Origin: Rubripirellula amarantea
Lineage (GTDB): Bacteria; Planctomycetota; Planctomycetia; Pirellulales; Pirellulaceae
Length of the DNA: 64,000 nucleotides
Assembly: GCF_007859865.1 (NCBI RefSeq)
Contig: NZ_SJPI01000003.1
Location: 310,001 to 374,000, forward strand
Reading direction: 5' to 3'
In this document: positions 18,610 through 26,913 of the stretch, one piece after another
Position numbering within the stretch: the stretch's first letter is position 1
Layout of the letters: each line of letters begins with the position of its first letter
The notes under the pieces: generated by a model
What the model was told of the DNA's origin: nothing
Seen by the model: the letters and a program-made list of their open reading frames with translations, nothing else
Database searches by the model: none
Program-made: the position numbers and the translations under genes

Positions 18610-20309
18610 AGAGCCGTCTCCGATGGTGCGATGACATTGATCGGCTCACCGTCGATGAGGTAATGCACGCCCGCTGTGATAAGTCGAGCCCCTTCCAAGC
18701 TATTGTCTGATTGCTCGGCATCTTCACTAAGTTCGATCAACTGCAAACTTGATGGCGTAGCAGTCTGTCCTTTGTTTACAACCTTAACCGGAACCCGCGC
18801 TGCAATCGTTTGCCCACCGGACTCTCGCACAACGAACACTGACGCCCCGTCGGCCTGTCGCGAGATCGCATCCATCGGAACGTAGTAACCTTCCACCGAA
18901 TCGGTCGCGGAAAGATCCACTTTCACGATATCGCCAGGCCGAAGCATCCAACTGTTAGCGGCGTCCAGAAAGACGGTTTTTCCATTCCATTGTTCAGGGG
19001 TCCCATCCGCTACGCGAAGCTTCCCGACAACAAGATCACGAGACGCATCGAACTCGGGGTCGTTAACTTTGACCTCTTGGAACACCGTTCGGCCGAGATA
19101 CGGCACCTTCAACGGTGAAGGCTCAACGCGCAGCTTACGCACTTCAACGACATGGTCAGCGGGCGAGTGACCTTGAATCGTTGTGTTGGTGATCTGCCAT
19201 AGGTAAGCACCTTCGGAGTCGTACAAGATGGACGACTCTTCCGCGAATAACCCACCGTTTTCGGCACCCGGCAAGAACTTCAAATCGAGACGCCACACAT
19301 CGGACGTGGTTGCGGCTTGGACACCCGCGCTATCAGAAAGCTTTCGATTGAAAAGCAATAACGTAAGAGTAAATGTTCGCGTGAGGGGATCAGCGACGGG
19401 ATCGATTTGATGCAGTACCGCTTCATGCACTGTGCTCGAACCGTCAGGCATGGACACATGAATTGGAAATCTATCCATCCGTTGCATTTGGCGAGATTTG
19501 TCGGCGGAGATTTCAACCTCGATCTTAATGGGATCCATCATCTGAAGCGTGGCAACGGACTGACCCGCTGTGACAATACTGCCGGGCACAACCGAAGTGC
19601 CCGCAATCTGTCCGCGAAAGGACGAGTAGAGCGTACAGTCCTCTAAGTCTCGCTGGGCGTCTCGAAGACTTTGCTTCGCTTGCAGGATGGCATTCTTCAA
19701 CGCTTCAATCTCGGCCTTCTTAGACGTCTCGGATGCAAGCACTTGCTTAACTTCAGCAACGGCATTCCGATAGGCAGAAGTCTTCTCATCAAACTCGCTT
19801 TGCGACACAGCGTTTTGCTGCTTCAGCGTTTGACTGCGATCGAGTTCCGTTTTTGCTAGCTCCGCCCTCGCCGCTGCCGCCTCAATTTGTGCCGGGATAC
19901 TTTCATCAAGTTCCGTCTGAGCTACCACAAGGTTTTGTTCGGCACGTTTCACTTCTGACTTCGCTCGCGAAACCTGCAACGAATACCGTTCACTTTCAAG
20001 CCGAGCAACGGGCGTACCTTCCACGATACGATTGCCGTCTGAATCATAGATACGACCATCAATCTCTGTGTTCAGGTCGGCGACAAACTCGACACGTCCG
20101 GAAACTTCAAACCCGATCTCCTCGGTCTGCCAAGCTCCCACGGAGGCGGCGATAAGCGGGGCATCGGGCGGATGCTGTTTTGTCAGCACCATCGTTTTCA
20201 CCGGCCTAGGGCTCTTTTCGAATACCACTTCCTTGGAACGGCCGCATCCTGCCAATGCGATGCAGACGATCGCATTGAGGAATAAAAATCGTTGAAACAA
20301 TTGGATCAT
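18606..20309 (-). CDS. RND efflux periplasmic adaptor (membrane fusion lipoprotein)
   Basis: About 567 residues. From the ATG at 20309 the protein begins with a lipoprotein signal (MIQLFQRFLFL then LAGC lipobox), so I prefer this to the ATG at 20348. A lipoyl/barrel-sandwich region is split by a long coiled-coil hairpin (about 95-215, many Glu/Ala/Lys heptads), followed by beta-barrel domains. It is longer than typical AcrA because of an extended C-terminal part. It links the pump encoded directly downstream to an outer-membrane channel. A weak GG-N10-GC element (20376-20391) lies upstream but was not accepted. Confidence 0.88.
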   Translation of the reverse strand: MIQLFQRFLFLNAIVCIALAGCGRSKEVVFEKSPRPVKTMVLTKQHPPDAPLIAASVGAWQTEEIGFEVSGRVEFVADLNTEIDGRIYDSDGNRIVEGTPVARLESERYSLQVSRAKSEVKRAEQNLVVAQTELDESIPAQIEAAAARAELAKTELDRSQTLKQQNAVSQSEFDEKTSAYRNAVAEVKQVLASETSKKAEIEALKNAILQAKQSLRDAQRDLEDCTLYSSFRGQIAGTSVVPGSIVTAGQSVATLQMMDPIKIEVEISADKSRQMQRMDRFPIHVSMPDGSSTVHEAVLHQIDPVADPLTRTFTLTLLLFNRKLSDSAGVQAATTSDVWRLDLKFLPGAENGGLFAEESSILYDSEGAYLWQITNTTIQGHSPADHVVEVRKLRVEPSPLKVPYLGRTVFQEVKVNDPEFDASRDLVVGKLRVADGTPEQWNGKTVFLDAANSWMLRPGDIVKVDLSATDSVEGYYVPMDAISRQADGASVFVVRESGGQTIAARVPVKVVNKGQTATPSSLQLIELSEDAEQSDNSLEGARLITAGVHYLIDGEPINVIAPSETAL

Positions 20310-20476
20310 AGCAACTGGTTTTTCAGAAACGTCTTGGATGGAAGGCAAGTGAGTATCACCCAGGACGTCTTGCTGCGTAAGTGCTTCCCAGGATTCTGGA
20401 ACGACTCTATCTCGGATTCGTCAGGCAAGCATCCGCACTGGTGTCTGTCGAGCCGATTGGATGGACTACCGGAGTG

Positions 20477-21469
20477 CTAAGCGTTGACATCGACCACGAC
20501 ACGTCCTTTCACTTGACCTTCCAAGATCTTGGCCCCCAACTCGGGCAAATCGGACAGCGTCGCCGGATGAATCATTCCTTCGAGTTTTTTCGTTGGCAAG
20601 TCGCTGGCAATACGTTGCCAGGCTGCCAATCGGTTTTCGTAAGGTTGCATCACGCTATCGATCCCCAACAAATTCACTCCGCGAAGCAAGAACGGAATCA
20701 CGCTTGCCGGAAGTTTGGCTCCTCCCGCGAGGCCAACAGCGGCGACTGAACCACCGTATTTCATCTGACCCAGCACTCGTGCGAGCATTTCGCCACCGAC
20801 CGCATCGACGCACCCCGCCCACGTTTCCGATTCGAGCGGTCGCTTTACGACCGTATCGATATCACTGCGAGCCACAATGCGACTCGCGCCCAGCGATGTT
20901 AGGTATGGCTCGGTTTCCGGTCGGCCGGTCACCGCAGCAACTTGGTATCCGAGATTTCCAAGAACCGCCGTCGCAATTGAACCGACACCGCCACCAGCCC
21001 CCGTGACCAGCACTTCACCTTGATCCGGATGAAGGCCGTGTTCTTCCAACGCGATGATCGCAAGCATCGCAGCAAACCCGGCGGTACCGACCGCCATGGC
21101 CTGCTTTGTTGTTAATAGTTCGGGCAATGGCACGAGCCAGTCGGCATTCACGCGAGCCAGTTGGGAAAAACCGCCCCAATGGATTTCGCCCACTCGCCAT
21201 CCGGTCAACACAACCTTGTCACCCGGTTGATAGCGTGAATCGTCACTCTTTTCGACGGTTCCGGCAAAATCGATTCCGGGCACGTGAGGATAACTGCGGA
21301 CAAGCCCGTTGTTGGGCTGTAAGCACAACCCGTCTTTGTAGTTCACCGTCGTGTACTCAACCGCAACTGTCACGTCACCCTCAGGCAACTGGTCCTCGGT
21401 GAGCTGAGTTACCACAGCCGAGACTTCGGAATCGTTGCTCTTATCAACAACCAGGGCGTTAAAAGTCAT
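20477..21469 (-). CDS. acuI: AcuI/YhdH-type acrylyl-CoA reductase (MDR family)
   Basis: A 330-residue medium-chain reductase without zinc ligands. It has the family TVNYKDGLCL region (about 41-50), HVPGIDFAG, GWRVGEIHWGG and a GAGGGVGS nucleotide loop. YhdH/AcuI reduces acrylyl-CoA to propionyl-CoA with NADPH and protects against this toxic electrophile, for example during DMSP breakdown. Length and motifs match the family closely. It stands alone on the minus strand after a long spacer. Together with the MDR enzyme at 14 kb it gives two enone-detoxifying enzymes in this block. Confidence 0.88.
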   Translation of the reverse strand: MTFNALVVDKSNDSEVSAVVTQLTEDQLPEGDVTVAVEYTTVNYKDGLCLQPNNGLVRSYPHVPGIDFAGTVEKSDDSRYQPGDKVVLTGWRVGEIHWGGFSQLARVNADWLVPLPELLTTKQAMAVGTAGFAAMLAIIALEEHGLHPDQGEVLVTGAGGGVGSIATAVLGNLGYQVAAVTGRPETEPYLTSLGASRIVARSDIDTVVKRPLESETWAGCVDAVGGEMLARVLGQMKYGGSVAAVGLAGGAKLPASVIPFLLRGVNLLGIDSVMQPYENRLAAWQRIASDLPTKKLEGMIHPATLSDLPELGAKILEGQVKGRVVVDVNA

Positions 21470-21741
21470 AGTATCTTTCGTGTATTAAAGGTGGCTCGAG
21501 GAAGTTACAGATTTGCCAGAGTAAGAGTCTAGATTGGCGGCGCAGGCGCACAGCGTAAGCAGATTTGACCGCCAATAGCCCAGCATCGCCGATACGAACG
21601 ATTCGCGAGGAAACCATAGCGGTGGTCATTCTCAATGAACAAGCGTCTTTCCACAGCGACTTTCAACAGCATGGCTCAACAAGAAAGCATCCTGAAAAAC
21701 TAGTTTTGGCATCGCCTAAAGAAACGCATTTTTCCCGGGCA

Positions 21742-21813
21742 ATGTATCTCGACCACATGATGTATCTCGACCTCGACGTACTAACAGAACTCGTGGACTA
21801 ACAAAACTCGTGC
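21742..21813. repeat. Two consecutive short tandem duplications (18 bp, then 17 bp)
   Basis: The 18-bp unit starting ATGTATCTCGAC occurs twice (21742-21777). Three bases later the 17-bp unit ACTAACARAACTCGTGS occurs twice (21780-21813). They are imperfect but clearly paired. Confidence 0.75.
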
Positions 21814-21897
21814 CATGGTTGGAAGAAGCCGAGACCGACACCCCAACAAGCTTCCTACGGCGGTGGTTTTTCCTAGGTGTCTGTTATTCGGTGCCTG

Positions 21898-22030
21898 TTA
21901 ATAGTTGGCAGAGAAGCCAGCGAGGTGAATGACAACTGTGATCACAGGCAGACCAATTTCACGAATTGCGTGCTTGATTACTTGGTTGACGAACTCAGTC
22001 GTAATCCGTGCGGAAGCAATGCGCGTATAT
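21898..22030 (-). pseudogene. Possible C-terminal gene remnant, family unknown
   Basis: The minus strand reads RIASARITTEFVNQVIKHAI and continues with REIGLPVITVVIHLAGFSANY to a TAA at 21898-21900. The alternation of helix and hydrophobic strand looks like genuine protein. No start codon with a plausible upstream frame is present, so if real it is a fragment. I do not recognise it, and it may be chance. Confidence 0.3.
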
Positions 22031-22141
22031 GGGCAACTGGGTGCGCAACTCTCGCTTAGCTGACTGCGGTGCTCGCGAGAGCGAAAAAACGCCCCGAAAT
22101 TTCTGGAAAGAATGACACATTTAGACTAAAAATCAGGTGAA

Positions 22142-22176
22142 TGGCATGTCTTTCGCTATATGGCATGTCTTTCGCT
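22142..22176 (+). promoter_or_regulatory. Tandemly duplicated sigma-54-like promoter element
   Basis: The sequence TGGCATGTCTTTCGCT occurs at 22142-22157 and again at 22161-22176, as part of a perfect 19-bp tandem duplication. Each copy has GG-N10-GC and a perfect TGGCATG -24 box, but the -12 box is TCGC instead of TTGC. The second copy would start transcription near 22187, about 87 bp before the epimerase gene. Confidence 0.5.
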
Positions 22177-22185
22177 ATTTCGCTA

Positions 22186-22215
22186 ACCGAGTCGGTATCA
22201 ACCGAGTCGGTATCC
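22186..22215. repeat. 15-bp tandem duplication in the epimerase leader
   Basis: ACCGAGTCGGTATC followed by A or C occurs twice in direct succession. It lies in the predicted untranslated leader of the epimerase gene, just after the duplicated promoter-like element. Confidence 0.8.
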
Positions 22216-22273
22216 GAGCTTGAGAGTATTCAGTCCTATCTTCCTATCGAAGGCCCACACCTAAGGAACAACG

Positions 22274-23335
22274 ATGGCACGAGCATTAGTGACCGGTGCA
22301 ACGGGCTTTATTGGATCTCATCTTGTACGAGACCTCACTCGACGCGGTTGCGAAGTGACGTGCCTTGTGCGCAAGTCTTCCAACCTAAGTTCACTGAACG
22401 AATACCGTCCACGCTTTGTGATCGGCGACATCATGGACATCGACGCTGTCCAGCAGGCGATGGAAGGGGCCGATATCGTTTACAACCTAGCCGGCGTAAC
22501 GAAAGCTTTGCGAGAGAGTGACTTTGCGGAAACGAATGTCACCGGCGCGCGTAATGTCGCGGCTTGTTGCTCGAAAGCACCAAACGATCCGGTTCTCGTT
22601 CATGTTTCTTCACTTGCGGCGGCCGGTCCGTCGACCTGTCAGCGTCCTCGCGTGGAAACCGATGCTGCTAATCCCGTGTCACGATACGGGAAAAGCAAAC
22701 GAGCTGGAGAGTTGGCAGTCATCGAATTCGCTTCGAAGATCCCGATTTCGATTGTTCGACCGCCCATTGTATTAGGGGAAGGGGACCGTGACGGATTTGA
22801 AATGTTCAAGGGCATCGCTAACTGGGGCGTGCACTTGGCGCCCAGCTTGGATGATGACCGGGTGTCGGTCATTCACGCAGATGATCTGTCCAACGCACTT
22901 GTTCAAGTTGGCATGCGCGGACGCCGCGTGAATCAATCGCCCAACGATTCAGCAGGGATCTATTTTGCATCGAGTGGTGAAGACCCGACGTATGCCGAAC
23001 TTGGCCGGATGATTGGTAAGGCGCTAGGCCGAGACCATACCTGGGTGGTGCATGCTCCCAAATCTGCGGTTTGGGGCATCGCCGCCATCAACGAACTTGT
23101 TTCCCAAGTTTGCCGTCGCCCCCACATTCTGAACCTCGACAAAGCGCGAGAGGCAACTGCTGGTTCGTGGACTTGCTCGTCGGATGCGCTTCAACACGAT
23201 GTCGGCTTCGCTGCTGATCGACCGCTGTTCCAACGGCTGGTTCAAACCGGGGAATGGTACCGAGAGCAAGGCTGGTTAAGTGGACATCGCCAACGGCGCC
23301 CCGCATTCGAGAGCCGGCACACTTCGGTGTCGTGA
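22274..23335 (+). CDS. NAD(P)-dependent epimerase/dehydratase (extended SDR)
   Basis: A 353-residue extended SDR with nucleotide motif GATGFIGSH (8-16), VSSLA around 111-115 and catalytic Tyr138-x3-Lys142 (YGKSK). Members act on nucleotide sugars, dihydroflavonol-like ketones or sterols; the substrate is not readable here. A CTAAGGA ribosome site lies just upstream. The gene faces the convergent SulP-carbonic anhydrase gene, leaving only 46 bp between them. The start has a duplicated sigma-54-like element about 100 bp upstream. Confidence 0.87.
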   Translation: MARALVTGATGFIGSHLVRDLTRRGCEVTCLVRKSSNLSSLNEYRPRFVIGDIMDIDAVQQAMEGADIVYNLAGVTKALRESDFAETNVTGARNVAACCSKAPNDPVLVHVSSLAAAGPSTCQRPRVETDAANPVSRYGKSKRAGELAVIEFASKIPISIVRPPIVLGEGDRDGFEMFKGIANWGVHLAPSLDDDRVSVIHADDLSNALVQVGMRGRRVNQSPNDSAGIYFASSGEDPTYAELGRMIGKALGRDHTWVVHAPKSAVWGIAAINELVSQVCRRPHILNLDKAREATAGSWTCSSDALQHDVGFAADRPLFQRLVQTGEWYREQGWLSGHRQRRPAFESRHTSVS

Positions 23336-23381
23336 CCATCTTACGACAAGCACGACACCGATTCGACTTGCTTATCCAGCA

Positions 23382-25655
23382 TCACCTGGCAAGCTCGGCT
23401 TCGCGCTGTGGGTCTAGCTTGTCAGCATCGAAGAATTCGATCTTGCCAGACTTCACGTCATACAGGGCACCGATCACCTTGACGTGCCCCTCACGAACCG
23501 CGTTGCCGATCACGGAGCTTCGCTTCAAGATCTCGTCCACCGTATGAAGGACGTTCAACTTAGCAACGTCGTCGACGATCACTTCGAATTCCTCAGCCGA
23601 AAGATGATCTGTTGATCCCGCTGGCATGCTTGGCACGCTTGGCTTGATCTCATCAACGATCGATTGAAGGTGCTCGCACCCGGTCACGGCTTGAGCGTCT
23701 AGTTCATCGACGACTAGCTTGACCGATGATGTTACCGCACCGCATCGAGTATGGCCAAGAACTACGACCGTCTTCACACCGGACACGCCAACCGCATATT
23801 CCAGACTACCCAATGACTTTGTACCAATCACGTTCCCGGCAACGCGGACACTGAAGATGTCGCCCACGCCCAAGTCAAAGACCAATTCGGCGGGAACTCG
23901 AGAGTCAATGCAACTGAGAATAGCCGCTAAAGGACTTTGCCCATCAGCGGTCGCGTAGACCTGACTTCCAAGGTCACGGTTCAATCGCTTTCCGCTCGTG
24001 AATCGCCGGTTGCCTTCGCGAAGAATTTCCACCACTTGCTCGGCGGTGAGTTGCCCTTGCAGCTCGCGAGTCGCATGATCAGCGAACTGAACTTCATCTT
24101 CTAATTGGTACTTCGACCTAAATCCACGAAGATTGACTGAGATGTTCCGAGCAGGCGCGACGTTGTCTTTGAAGTCGCGAATCAAACTCAGCACGTCTGG
24201 GTCTATGTAGTCAGAATGCGAAGCGTCGATGGAGAGGTTACTTCCCGGTTTTGCTTCACTTAACACACGGTCAATCGCAGCACGATTGAGAAAACTCACT
24301 TGACTAGTGAGTTCAATGTTGGTCACGTCGCCACCCATTCGCGTTTCGACAATTCGGCGAATCGGGCGTCTTAGATTGCTGTTCAAGATGAACAAGATGC
24401 TCACTCCCAAACCAATCAAGATTCCGATTAGTAGATCGGTAAAGACGATCGCTAAGACCGTGATGATGAAAGGCGTGAACTGATAGCGTCCCTCGTTCCA
24501 CATCTGCTTAAAGATCTTAGGGCTCGCCAGCTTGAAACCGGTGACCAACAAAATCGCCGCCAAGGCGGACAAAGGGATCATGTTCATGTAGCGTGGGAGA
24601 ACAGCAACACTGACGAGCAGCAACAGGCCGTGAAAGATCGCTGACATCTTGGTCTTGCTGCCGGCACCGACATTGACCGAACCACGCACGATGACGGAAG
24701 TCACTGGCAGGCCACCGATCAATCCGCAGACGAGGTTACCGCACCCCTGCGCGACGAGTTCGCGGCTAGGTGGCGACTTTCGCTTGGCGGTGTCGAGTTT
24801 GTCGACCGCTTCAAGATTCAACAGTGTTTCCAACGACGCCACCACTGCGATTGTAATCGCGGCAACGTAGACGGCTGGATTGCTCGCCGCGGTAAAGTCG
24901 GGAAGACGCAAAAAGCCAATGAATTCCGAGAAGCTTCCCGCCATCGGAATTTGCACTAAGTGAGATGCCTCGATCACCCATTGCCCGCCAAGGCTACGGA
25001 ACCAAAGACTCAGGGCGACTCCCATGATGACCACCAAAAGCGGCGCCGGAACAAGCGATTTCTTAAGTGCGGGAACTCTATCCCAAAACATCAGCAGCGC
25101 TACGGAAAGCAGTCCAATCACCATCGCACCAACGTGAATCTCACCGGCAACGAGCGTGAAGAGTTCCGTGAGCGTGTTTTCACGGTCGGGCTGCTGGAAG
25201 GACATTTCGCCTTCCGGGTCAGTATCGTGACCAAAGATGTGAGGGATCTGCTTGAGTATCAGGATCACACCGATCGCGACCAGCAATCCTTTGATCACGC
25301 TAGAGGGGAAGAACGCCGATAGTGCTCCCCCCTTCGCTAGGCCAAATCCAATTTGGATGACACCCGCAATCGCGACCGCAAGCAAGAACGATTCGAAAGA
25401 ACCCAGCAGTGCAATTTGCGAAGCGACGATGGCAGTGAGACCTGCTGCCGGACCGCTGACACTCGTGTGAGAACCGCTGACCGCTGCGACGACAAGGCCA
25501 CCGACGATGCCGGAAACCAGCCCAGAGAACAAATCTGCTCCCGAGGCGAGTGCAATCCCGAGACACAGGGGAAGCGCAACGAGAAAGACGACCACACCAG
25601 AAAGGAGGTCGCGAAAAATAGTACTAGGAGAAAAAATGGAGGCAGGTTGAGTCAT
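23382..25655 (-). CDS. SulP anion transporter fused to a beta-carbonic anhydrase
   Basis: A 757-residue fusion. Residues 1-430 form a SulP membrane domain (VVVFLVALPLCLGIALASG at the start, SGPAAGL). Residues about 440-520 resemble a STAS domain. Residues about 535-757 form a beta-class carbonic anhydrase with zinc ligands Cys582, His635 and Cys638 (SCIDSR, GHTRCG) and the Asp584-Arg586 dyad. The likely role is bicarbonate uptake or export coupled to CO2/bicarbonate interconversion at the inner face. It lies next to a K+/H+ antiporter across a long spacer, which fits pH or carbon homeostasis. Domain calls are firm; transport direction is unknown. Confidence 0.94.
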   Translation of the reverse strand: MTQPASIFSPSTIFRDLLSGVVVFLVALPLCLGIALASGADLFSGLVSGIVGGLVVAAVSGSHTSVSGPAAGLTAIVASQIALLGSFESFLLAVAIAGVIQIGFGLAKGGALSAFFPSSVIKGLLVAIGVILILKQIPHIFGHDTDPEGEMSFQQPDRENTLTELFTLVAGEIHVGAMVIGLLSVALLMFWDRVPALKKSLVPAPLLVVIMGVALSLWFRSLGGQWVIEASHLVQIPMAGSFSEFIGFLRLPDFTAASNPAVYVAAITIAVVASLETLLNLEAVDKLDTAKRKSPPSRELVAQGCGNLVCGLIGGLPVTSVIVRGSVNVGAGSKTKMSAIFHGLLLLVSVAVLPRYMNMIPLSALAAILLVTGFKLASPKIFKQMWNEGRYQFTPFIITVLAIVFTDLLIGILIGLGVSILFILNSNLRRPIRRIVETRMGGDVTNIELTSQVSFLNRAAIDRVLSEAKPGSNLSIDASHSDYIDPDVLSLIRDFKDNVAPARNISVNLRGFRSKYQLEDEVQFADHATRELQGQLTAEQVVEILREGNRRFTSGKRLNRDLGSQVYATADGQSPLAAILSCIDSRVPAELVFDLGVGDIFSVRVAGNVIGTKSLGSLEYAVGVSGVKTVVVLGHTRCGAVTSSVKLVVDELDAQAVTGCEHLQSIVDEIKPSVPSMPAGSTDHLSAEEFEVIVDDVAKLNVLHTVDEILKRSSVIGNAVREGHVKVIGALYDVKSGKIEFFDADKLDPQREAELAR

Positions 25656-25877
25656 GAGGGCTCACTAACGGTGACAGCGACGGATGCAATGCAGACAACT
25701 TGACGGCACTTCCTTACGAACTTCGGCGCACCAATGAATCTTCGCGCACCAAACTGCTACGGACCGTCTCGGGTCACTAGCGTCAGGCACCTGACCTACC
25801 TGGGGTAAATCGAAGCAAAGAATCTTAGAAACGCGTTAAACAACGTTCAGACAAAAGAAGAACCAACGCGTGTTGGC

Positions 25878-26240
25878 TTAGCATCGCATCGGCGCAAGCG
25901 AGCCATTAGCAATTCGATGCCCATCAAAGACGCACGGTAGAGTCACCGCTCTAGGCTGAGTGGAAACGCGAAAGGCGGGACCACCCAAAGAAGCACTCAG
26001 TTTACCCGGAGCACGAACTTTTAATCGCCGCTGGGATTGGGCGAGCTTTTTCGTGGAACATGGAAAGACCTCTTGAACCTCCTCCGTTTCAACCGGTCGC
26101 GCGCTGCCAAACATTGACCGCGACGCTACCGCCGTGATTCCCAAACTTGGCAACGTCAACAACAACAGCATGATGAATGACATCATGCTGCTTGGACGCT
26201 TGAGTCGGAAAAGAGGGGTCTTTGTGTTCACTTGCAACAT
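25878..26240 (-). CDS. Possible small secreted protein, unknown
   Basis: A 120-residue frame whose inner Met18/Met19 begins a plausible signal sequence (MMSFIMLLLLTLPSLG, then AVAS). A basic, low-similarity tail with two distant cysteines follows. No known domain and no ribosome site stand out. Small exported proteins of unknown function are common in planctomycetes, but this one rests only on the signal-like segment. Confidence 0.35.
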   Translation of the reverse strand: MLQVNTKTPLFRLKRPSSMMSFIMLLLLTLPSLGITAVASRSMFGSARPVETEEVQEVFPCSTKKLAQSQRRLKVRAPGKLSASLGGPAFRVSTQPRAVTLPCVFDGHRIANGSLAPMRC

Positions 26241-26680
26241 TGGCGAACTGGGAAGAGGGTGACATTCCTGCCATCAAAAATTGTAACATCGGTGTCAAAT
26301 GGAACAAGATCAGATCGCCCCCGGACCCCGCATTGGTCACAAGTTACGCAAATAAAACTACAGGAAAATTGCGTGATTTTTTTACAAAACGGCGGCCCCT
26401 TGAGACCTATTTCTAGCTGACACAAACGAAGCCCAGCCATTGATCTATGTCAAGAACGTCCAGTGCATTCTTCCGGTGCATTCTCATTGGCCAATGCAAT
26501 CCTGGGCTCGCGCATTAATCGGGACAGTCCCTTCGCGAGGACTTCACCATCCAACGCATGGCTGTGGCACATCGCTGCGGCGGTTGCTCAGTAGCGGTTG
26601 CTTGGTTGACGTGGCCAGCGCCCAGTTGACGTGGACAGTGTCCCGCCGAGGTAGGTAACCGCGGGGGCAGGTGGCCCGGG

Positions 26681-26740
26681 TGTGAGCATGCTGGGTGTGA
26701 GCATGCTGGGTGCGAGCATGCTGGGTGCAAGTATGCCGGG
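26681..26740. repeat. 15-bp tandem repeat, four copies
   Basis: The unit TGTGAGCATGCTGGG is repeated four times; the first two copies are identical and the last two diverge progressively (TGCGAGCATGCTGGG, TGCAAGTATGCCGGG). Each of the first three units contains the palindrome AGCATGCT. Confidence 0.92.
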
Positions 26741-26913
26741 GACAGGTAATCGATGTTCGGTAGGTACGGCACACTCAATGGGCGAGTCAATGAACCGAGC
26801 ACTTAAGTCCGCTGGACTTAAACGGTCGAGTTCTGCAAGATTCCTAGTGTGTCCTTACTGATCACGGTAGGCTTGACGAGTACTGCAAATCAAAAACATA
26901 GTCCCTTCCATTC

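Larger units (their letters stand above)
21470..22273. other. Long intergenic region with tandem repeats and a possible gene remnant
   Basis: No intact gene is supported in these 804 bp. It holds two pairs of short tandem duplications (21742-21813), a possible coding remnant on the minus strand (21898-22030), an inverted repeat CTCTCGC-N19-GCGAGAG (22049-22081) and a duplicated sigma-54-like element (22142-22176) before the epimerase gene. Confidence 0.5.
25656..26913. other. Long intergenic region, 1.26 kb
   Basis: Apart from one possible small secreted protein (25878-26240, minus) I see no supported gene. The right half contains a 15-bp tandem repeat (26681-26740) preceded by loosely repeated GTTGACGTGG units near 26606-26633. 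Open frames across the repeat are low-complexity and not credible. A weak GG-N10-GC element (25786-25801, minus) and a GGCACAC element lacking the -12 GC (near 26766) were considered as promoters and not accepted. Confidence 0.5.

Noticed and set aside
20376-20391. Sigma-54-like element TGGGAAGCACTTACGC before the RND adaptor
   Set aside because: GG-N10-GC is present, but the -24 C and the -12 TTGC are changed.
22141-22521. 126-residue plus-strand open frame
   Set aside because: It starts in the tandem repeat and then runs through the epimerase gene in another frame.
25786-25801. Sigma-54-like element AGGTAGGTCAGGTGCC before the SulP fusion gene
   Set aside because: Spacing is correct but the -24 box lacks the conserved CA and the -12 box lacks TT; too weak to list.
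26763-26780. CGGCACA element upstream of the K+/H+ antiporter
   Set aside because: The -24 half is good, but the base pair at -12 is GG rather than GC.
26515-26802. Minus-strand frame with repeated CSHPA units
   Set aside because: It is only the translation of the 15-bp DNA repeat; no start site or coding bias outside the repeat.
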